Positions 59,161-64,000 of a stretch of 64,000 bases of DNA are shown here, one piece after another (position 1 is the stretch's first letter; every line of letters starts with the position of its first letter). Origin of the DNA: Flagellimonas marinaquae (GTDB lineage Bacteria; Bacteroidota; Bacteroidia; Flavobacteriales; Flavobacteriaceae); the NCBI RefSeq assembly GCF_003992675.1, contig NZ_RZMZ01000015.1:310001-374000 (forward strand). The letters run 5' to 3'. Both the position numbers and the translations under genes were made by a program. The notes beneath the pieces are model-generated. The model made no database searches. It had not been told where the DNA came from and worked only from the letters and a program-made list of their open reading frames with translations.

Positions 59161-60498
59161 TTACCTAAATATCTTATTCGGGAATACCACAGGGCTTTCG
59201 TGTCCATCCTTGCCCACGGCAGCAACGCCAAAGAAGAAGTTATCGATGACAATCCCTTCCAGGGTGTGCTCATTTACATCGCCCACGTACTTGTAATTGT
59301 CCCAAGTGGGGGAGGTGGTATCCCTCCAATAAATTTTATAACCCACAGCGTTCTCCACCTTGCTCCAACGCAATTTGGCGCTTGGTTCCACAATTCCCCC
59401 GATTTCAACAGTTTCTGGAGTTGGTGGCGCCCAGGCAATGGAGGCCAGGCTAATGGCATTGACCGCCGTTAGTTTTTTGGCGTATTCAAAATTGACGTGT
59501 TCCAAAACATCTCCATAGGCGATACCATCTTCTACCCGAATGTCCTGATGCTGTTGGGTGTAGTTTTCATGGGCTTCCATAATTCGGATTCCAGCATAAC
59601 CCATATCGTTAAAAGGTCTGTGGTGACCACCTCTACCAAATCTATCCAGTCGATAGATCATCATGGGGTTCATTTCGGGCATATAGGTTTTGGTGGTTTT
59701 GTAGATATATCGAGCCAATTGACGCGAAATCCCATCTACTTCTCCTCCATAAAAACGTCTTGCTCGGCGCTCTTGTTCTGTTTCGGTAGGTGGTACCGGT
59801 TCCGAAAAGATTCGGAAATCCCTATTGCTTACTACGCCATCGACTCCTGTAATGTTGCCGATCATATCATTGTTAAGGATGCCCACAATGTCCCATCCTT
59901 TTTCCTCAGCGTACTCGGCCAAGCCTTTTCCGCCATAAAGTCCTTGTTCTTCACCCGAAAGTCCTACATAAATAATGCTGCTTTCGAATTGGTATTTGGA
60001 CAATACCCTTGATGCTTCAATGGTGCCGGCCATACCGCTGGCGTTATCGTTGGCTCCGGGAGAATCTGAAGTGTAGTTGGTTGGATCGCTCACACGGGAA
60101 TCAATGTCACCGCTCATAATAATAAATCGGTTGGGAAACTTGGTTCCCCTCTGAATGGCAACAACGTTAACCACTTCAACATCCTTTACGATTCGGGCGT
60201 TATCGCCTTTTGGGATAAGGTTTTTTTGATAAAACACTTCCAAACAATCATTGCAATCGCCTGAAATCTTTTCAAACTCTGATTTTATCCATCTTCGGGC
60301 AGCACCGATACCGCGCGTTTGTGAAACGGTATCGCTCAAGGTGTGTCTTGTTCCAAAGTTGACCAAGGTGGTTACATCACTTTCAATGCGTTCGGCCGAA
60401 ACGGCATTGATGATATCGTAAATTCGAGTGTCGGTTTGGGAAAAACCAATGGACCCTATGGCCAACATAAGGAGCATAAGTGTATTCTTCATTTTCAT
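59161..60498 (-). CDS. M28 family peptidase with C-terminal fibronectin-like domain
   Basis: The 445-residue product has a signal peptide ending IGFSQ. The M28 core shows ANDNASG (Asp151), LSGEEQG (Glu183, Glu184), NNDMIGN (Asp211) and AHENYTQQHQD with the last metal ligand. The first ligand, normally His in a HxD motif, appears as Asp in SGDIDSR (residues 129-135), as I have noticed in similar flavobacterial proteins. Residues about 345-440 resemble a fibronectin type III domain. The tight spacing suggests it shares an operon with the M1 peptidase. ATG at 60492 is an alternative start. Confidence 0.88.
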   Translation of the reverse strand: MKMKNTLMLLMLAIGSIGFSQTDTRIYDIINAVSAERIESDVTTLVNFGTRHTLSDTVSQTRGIGAARRWIKSEFEKISGDCNDCLEVFYQKNLIPKGDNARIVKDVEVVNVVAIQRGTKFPNRFIIMSGDIDSRVSDPTNYTSDSPGANDNASGMAGTIEASRVLSKYQFESSIIYVGLSGEEQGLYGGKGLAEYAEEKGWDIVGILNNDMIGNITGVDGVVSNRDFRIFSEPVPPTETEQERRARRFYGGEVDGISRQLARYIYKTTKTYMPEMNPMMIYRLDRFGRGGHHRPFNDMGYAGIRIMEAHENYTQQHQDIRVEDGIAYGDVLEHVNFEYAKKLTAVNAISLASIAWAPPTPETVEIGGIVEPSAKLRWSKVENAVGYKIYWRDTTSPTWDNYKYVGDVNEHTLEGIVIDNFFFGVAAVGKDGHESPVVFPNKIFR

Positions 60499-60524
60499 GA
60501 GGTTTAGTTAGTTTTATGAATTAA

Positions 60525-62048
60525 TTATTGAATAAAGGTAACTTTGGCAATTTCGCCATTTTCCACTTCATAAATGGCAATAGCCTCTATAATTCTTCCA
60601 TTGACGGTCACGGATTCGTGATCGATTACCTTGTTTCCGATGAAAATTCTATTCTGAATTTCACAATGTAAATCGGGTGTGCTGTCAAAGAAAGCACCGT
60701 ATTGCTGTATTAACTTGGATTTGCCTTTCGAGTTAAGGGAGTTTGGAAAACTGTAGAGTTCAATACCTTCCGAATAGGTCTCTGCAAAAGCATCAATATC
60801 ACGGTTGTTGTAGGCATACAGTTGCTCTTGAACAATGGTTTCCGCATCTGTCAAGGGTCCGTCGGGAAAGACAAACGTCATCGAAGCTATGCGCCCGCTC
60901 TCCACTTTGTAAATGGCCACTTGATGACCTTCCCTGCCGTCGACCATGGTCCTTTCCTCATCAATTATCATATTTCCGAGAACGATACGATTCACGACTT
61001 CCACGCTCGATTGTTTCACGTTTTCGAAGAAGCGTTCATAGTTCTCTCGCATTTTGTCGTTGCCTTGGTACATTTTTTCGTTGGGAAAGCGCTGCACTTC
61101 CACATTTTCGGTGTAGCAGGACACAAATGCATCCAAGTTTCTGCTGTTAAAGGCCTTTACTTGTTTTTGGATGATTTTTGCGGGAGAATCTTCCGCCACA
61201 AATGCCAAACGCTTGCCATTGGGACTTATCGCTATGCGACTGATGTTGTTGATTTCCTCCAGTCCGAAAGCCATTACCGTCTCCCAATTGGCATCTTCGG
61301 CACTGGTATCCAAGGTCAATAATCTTTTGCCCGAACCAGTTATGATCGTGTGCCCATCCAACCAAGAAATATCCTCTTCCTGCCCATAGGTGTTCGCTAT
61401 CTTTTGGGTATTACCGGTTGCCGGGTCCAAAGAGTGTATCTCCCAGACAGAATTCTTTTTACTGATAAAACTGACCAAATCAGAGCCTGGTATCCGGTGC
61501 AAGGACCGACCCACGTTTTGAAAAACCGTGGTATGGGTATCTTCTTCCAAATCGATGACCACCAAATCCATTCGATTTTGTACCAGAACGGTTGCGACCA
61601 ACACTTCTTTATCGAACCAAACATGGTAACCGATTTTTAATTCCGATAGTGGTTCGGAAGTGCTGTTTTTTAGGTCGTACTCATACAGGCGTTGAAGTCC
61701 GTCCACATCCAATCGAATGGCGGAAATGGCCCTTTTTCCAGGGACACGAAGGGGAGAATATTCACTGCCAGTTGTGGTATAGGTCAACCACGAAGAAGTA
61801 CTGCCTTCGCTCACGTTGAATTGAATCACATCCGTTTGATCGTAACGGGTGGATGCAAAAAGCACGTGGTCATCTTCCCAAAACGAGGGTTGATTGTCGT
61901 AACCCGGATTGTTGGAAATATTTTTCGGGTTGCTCAAAACGGGCTTTCCATTGCTAAAGTCGAGGTCGAACAGATAGACCTCCGTCTCCATTTGGGTCCA
62001 TCCTTGGATGGAGCAGAAGAAACAAACAAGCAAGATGGCTCTCCTCAT
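60525..62048 (-). CDS. TolB-type propeller with two C-terminal NTF2-like domains
   Basis: The 507-residue exported protein (signal peptide near residues 1-18) has PD40-type propeller repeats (NPGYDNQPSFWEDDHVLFAST, EYSPLRVPGKRAISAI, RIAISPNGKRLAFVAED) to about residue 290. Two copies of an NTF2/SnoaL-like domain follow. They start KQVKAFNSRNLDAFVSCYTENVEVQRFPNEK and QEQLYAYNNRDIDAFAETYSEGIELYSFPNS and match each other in the order of motifs. That double arrangement after a propeller is unusual. It lies between the trehalose gene (4-bp overlap) and M28 (26 bp). Confidence 0.85.
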   Translation of the reverse strand: MRRAILLVCFFCSIQGWTQMETEVYLFDLDFSNGKPVLSNPKNISNNPGYDNQPSFWEDDHVLFASTRYDQTDVIQFNVSEGSTSSWLTYTTTGSEYSPLRVPGKRAISAIRLDVDGLQRLYEYDLKNSTSEPLSELKIGYHVWFDKEVLVATVLVQNRMDLVVIDLEEDTHTTVFQNVGRSLHRIPGSDLVSFISKKNSVWEIHSLDPATGNTQKIANTYGQEEDISWLDGHTIITGSGKRLLTLDTSAEDANWETVMAFGLEEINNISRIAISPNGKRLAFVAEDSPAKIIQKQVKAFNSRNLDAFVSCYTENVEVQRFPNEKMYQGNDKMRENYERFFENVKQSSVEVVNRIVLGNMIIDEERTMVDGREGHQVAIYKVESGRIASMTFVFPDGPLTDAETIVQEQLYAYNNRDIDAFAETYSEGIELYSFPNSLNSKGKSKLIQQYGAFFDSTPDLHCEIQNRIFIGNKVIDHESVTVNGRIIEAIAIYEVENGEIAKVTFIQ

Positions 62049-64000
62049 GGTTTTGTAAATCGTTTTAAAAGTTGCCTTACCTTTTTGGTGTTTTCCACGT
62101 GGTATTTGGCTTGGGTTTTCTTCAGTCCCACCTTTACTGTAATGGCGGAATCTGGTAGCTCTTGGAACATAAACTCATCGGTCCAGTCATCCCCGATGGC
62201 AAAGACAAAGTCGTAATCATCTTCGCTTAGCATTCGGGTAGCGGCCCTACCTTTGTTTACATTGCTGCTTTTGATTTCCATGACCTTGTTCCCGTTCAAA
62301 ACGCTAATATCGTCATTGCCGATCAAACTTCGCAATACCGTATTGAGTTCAGTGGCTCTTTTTGTTCCAAAATCAGGGTCTGTGTTTCGATAATGCCAAG
62401 CCAAGGAATAGTTTTTCTCTTCAATGAAGGAACCTGGGGTCCGGTCCACGAAAGATTCCAATACTGGACGGATTTTGTTCATCCAATCTCCTTTTACCTG
62501 CTCCAGCATTTTAAATTCTTCTCCGTTTCTGGAAATCCATACCCCATGTTCTACGATCATGTTGTAGTGTTTGGGTAGGAACCAACGCCCAAAGGTTTGC
62601 TTGTCTCGTCCGCTGATCAAAAACACTGTGGTGTTTTCCTGCTGGTTCAGGGCATCCAATAGTTCATAAAGCTCCTCGTCCGGGGAGGCTTGCTGTGGGT
62701 CTTTGTGGAAATCCGCCAAGGTGCCGTCATAATCCAAGAACAGTAATCGTTTTTTCGATTTTGAATAGGCTTCTTCGATGGAAAGCAATATTTCAGAAGA
62801 CATTTTTTCGGAAATAAAGGCTTTTCCCAAGTCGCGGTTCTCCTTTAGCGCACTCATAAACTCATTGGCCCACACCTCTACGTTGTACCGTTCCAATCTT
62901 TTTTGGAGAAAGGTGTTTCGTGAAATCTGTTCATCCAATGGCATGTTAAACGCTCTTTTTAGGGTATCAGCTTGCTCCTCAAAATTATTCGGGTTGATCA
63001 GGAGTGCCTCGTTCATTTCGTAGGCAGAACCTGCCATTTCGCTCAAAATCAACACTCCGGATTTATCCGTACGCGTAGCGATGTATTCCTTGGCCACCAA
63101 GTTCATCCCATCCCGAAGCGGGGTAAGCCAAGCAATGTCACTAGAGGTGTACAGATCAATTAAACTTTCAAAAGGAAGGGAACGGTAAAAATACCATATG
63201 GGTGTCCAGTTCACCGTGGAGAGTTCCCCGTTGATTCGCCCTACCAGCTCATCTACCTCCCTTTTCAATAATTGATATTGTGGTACGTTGGAGCGGGAGG
63301 GTACGGCCAATATGATCAATCGAACCTTTTCTTTGTACTCTGGATATTTCTGGAGAAAATATTCGAAGGCATTGATACGTTTGGCGATTCCCTTGCTGTA
63401 ATCCAAACGGTCTATGGAGAGGATTAACTTGGTATCCGGAGCCGATGCCTTGTGGCTGTCCAACCGCGCTTGCAAATCACTACGTTCTTCTACGCTTTTG
63501 GAATCGTGAAGAACGGCGGCATCCCTAAATTTTTTGTAATCGATACCCATGGGGAAGGAGTCCACCTTGATCACTCTGTTATCCAAATAAATCTCGTTAA
63601 AGCTCACGTCCAACCCAATAAGTCTCCGAACGGAGCTTAAAAAGTGCCTTTCGTAATCGTAGGTATGGAAGCCGATGAGGTCCGACCCCAATAATCCGTC
63701 CAAGATTTCTTCACGCCATGGCAAGGTCCGGAAAATCTCGTATGAGGGGAAGGGGATATGCAAGAAGAAACCAATAGTGGTGTTGGGTCGTTTTTCACGG
63801 ACCATTTGGGGGACCAGCATCAATTGGTAATCGTGTACCCAAATGGTATCGTCCTCATCCGAATTTTCGATGATGGCGTCGGCGAATTTTTGGTTAACGG
63901 CCTTGTAGGTATCCCAAAAGTTGAGTTCAAATTCGGAATACTTCAAAAAATAATGGAACAGCGGCCAGATGGTTCGGTTACTGAATCCATAGTAAAAACC
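62045..64000 (-). CDS. Trehalose-6-phosphate synthase/trehalose-phosphatase fusion, 5' end outside window
   Basis: The visible 651 codons run past the window edge: the last in-frame residues at 64000 read GFYYGFSNRTIWPLFHYF, a conserved part of OtsA. The GT20 synthase domain shows VWVHDYQLMLVPQM, GFFLHIPFPSYEIF, SIDRLDYSKGI and LRDGMNLVAKEY. The C-terminal trehalose-phosphatase has LLFLDYDGTLAD (DxDGT), VFLISGR and IGDDWTDEFMF. The fusion makes trehalose from UDP-glucose and glucose-6-phosphate for osmotic protection. A TTG start at 63946 can be excluded since the conserved sequence continues upstream. The 3' end overlaps the propeller gene by 4 bp. Confidence 0.94.
   Translation of the reverse strand, partial: GFYYGFSNRTIWPLFHYFLKYSEFELNFWDTYKAVNQKFADAIIENSDEDDTIWVHDYQLMLVPQMVREKRPNTTIGFFLHIPFPSYEIFRTLPWREEILDGLLGSDLIGFHTYDYERHFLSSVRRLIGLDVSFNEIYLDNRVIKVDSFPMGIDYKKFRDAAVLHDSKSVEERSDLQARLDSHKASAPDTKLILSIDRLDYSKGIAKRINAFEYFLQKYPEYKEKVRLIILAVPSRSNVPQYQLLKREVDELVGRINGELSTVNWTPIWYFYRSLPFESLIDLYTSSDIAWLTPLRDGMNLVAKEYIATRTDKSGVLILSEMAGSAYEMNEALLINPNNFEEQADTLKRAFNMPLDEQISRNTFLQKRLERYNVEVWANEFMSALKENRDLGKAFISEKMSSEILLSIEEAYSKSKKRLLFLDYDGTLADFHKDPQQASPDEELYELLDALNQQENTTVFLISGRDKQTFGRWFLPKHYNMIVEHGVWISRNGEEFKMLEQVKGDWMNKIRPVLESFVDRTPGSFIEEKNYSLAWHYRNTDPDFGTKRATELNTVLRSLIGNDDISVLNGNKVMEIKSSNVNKGRAATRMLSEDDYDFVFAIGDDWTDEFMFQELPDSAITVKVGLKKTQAKYHVENTKKVRQLLKRFTKP

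Overview
The window looks like a chromosomal segment of a marine flavobacterium (Bacteroidota, Flavobacteriaceae; the gene content resembles Muricauda/Allomuricauda-type genomes, which is an inference). Supporting signs are TAnnTTTG-type -7 promoter elements, a PorP/SprF type IX secretion protein, a TonB-dependent receptor with an N-terminal carboxypeptidase-like domain, many lipoproteins, head-GIN (DUF2807), PspC/PadR, 2TM-domain and LytTR genes, and an agmatinase/deoxyhypusine-synthase-like pair. I saw no rRNA, tRNA, CRISPR array, prophage or intact transposase.

Layout. 1-4141: a tight plus-strand operon with agmatinase (5' end outside the window), a deoxyhypusine synthase-like protein lacking the usual active-site lysine, a small acidic protein, an RMD1/DUF155 membrane protein and a RimK-type ligase. 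4142-5658: a probable small RNA behind a triple 21-bp repeat, then trxB. 5822-13904: a lipocalin-like protein, a BioF-like PLP enzyme with a dipeptide epimerase, then an envelope-stress-like cluster (DUF2807, PspC, PadR, DUF4870) and DUF4442 and AIM24-like genes. 13905-16960: repeat-rich DNA around one BspA-like surface lipoprotein. 16961-24118: DUF2461, M81 peptidase, Crp-like regulator, DUF4406, NudK, PBP4-like carboxypeptidase, a small conserved protein, OxyR and DUF2141. 24332-30868: TonB-dependent receptor, DoxX, GNAT, PorP/SprF-SPOR, PaiB-like and NTF2-like genes.

31408-35750 is the most interesting region. A TPR protein and a LytS-type histidine kinase whose C-terminus carries a 2TM domain are followed by four stand-alone 2TM proteins and a LytTR response regulator. 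Both transcription units, and the TonB-dependent receptor 7 kb upstream, are preceded by two LytTR-like 9-mers exactly 21 bp apart, with the TTTG of the -7 element exactly 46 bp after the start of the second 9-mer. All three share a conserved leader ending GAACAGTC-ATG. I infer an autoregulated membrane-signalling system that also controls an outer-membrane transporter. A second family of promoters has three 21-bp-spaced boxes of TCCGTCAAT type. It precedes the small-RNA candidate, the BspA-like gene and the PorP/SprF gene.

35842-43747 holds a LETM1-like protein, a TPR lipoprotein, MscS, CorA, OmpW, an ECF sigma/anti-sigma pair, YceI and Cu/Zn SOD. 43824-62048 is dominated by exported peptidases and hydrolases (S9, BNR-propeller protein, two amidohydrolases, M1, M28), an MFS transporter and a ThuA/sugar-dehydrogenase/PKD/cytochrome c fusion, which suggests periplasmic peptide and glycan breakdown. 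The window ends inside a trehalose-6-phosphate synthase/phosphatase gene.
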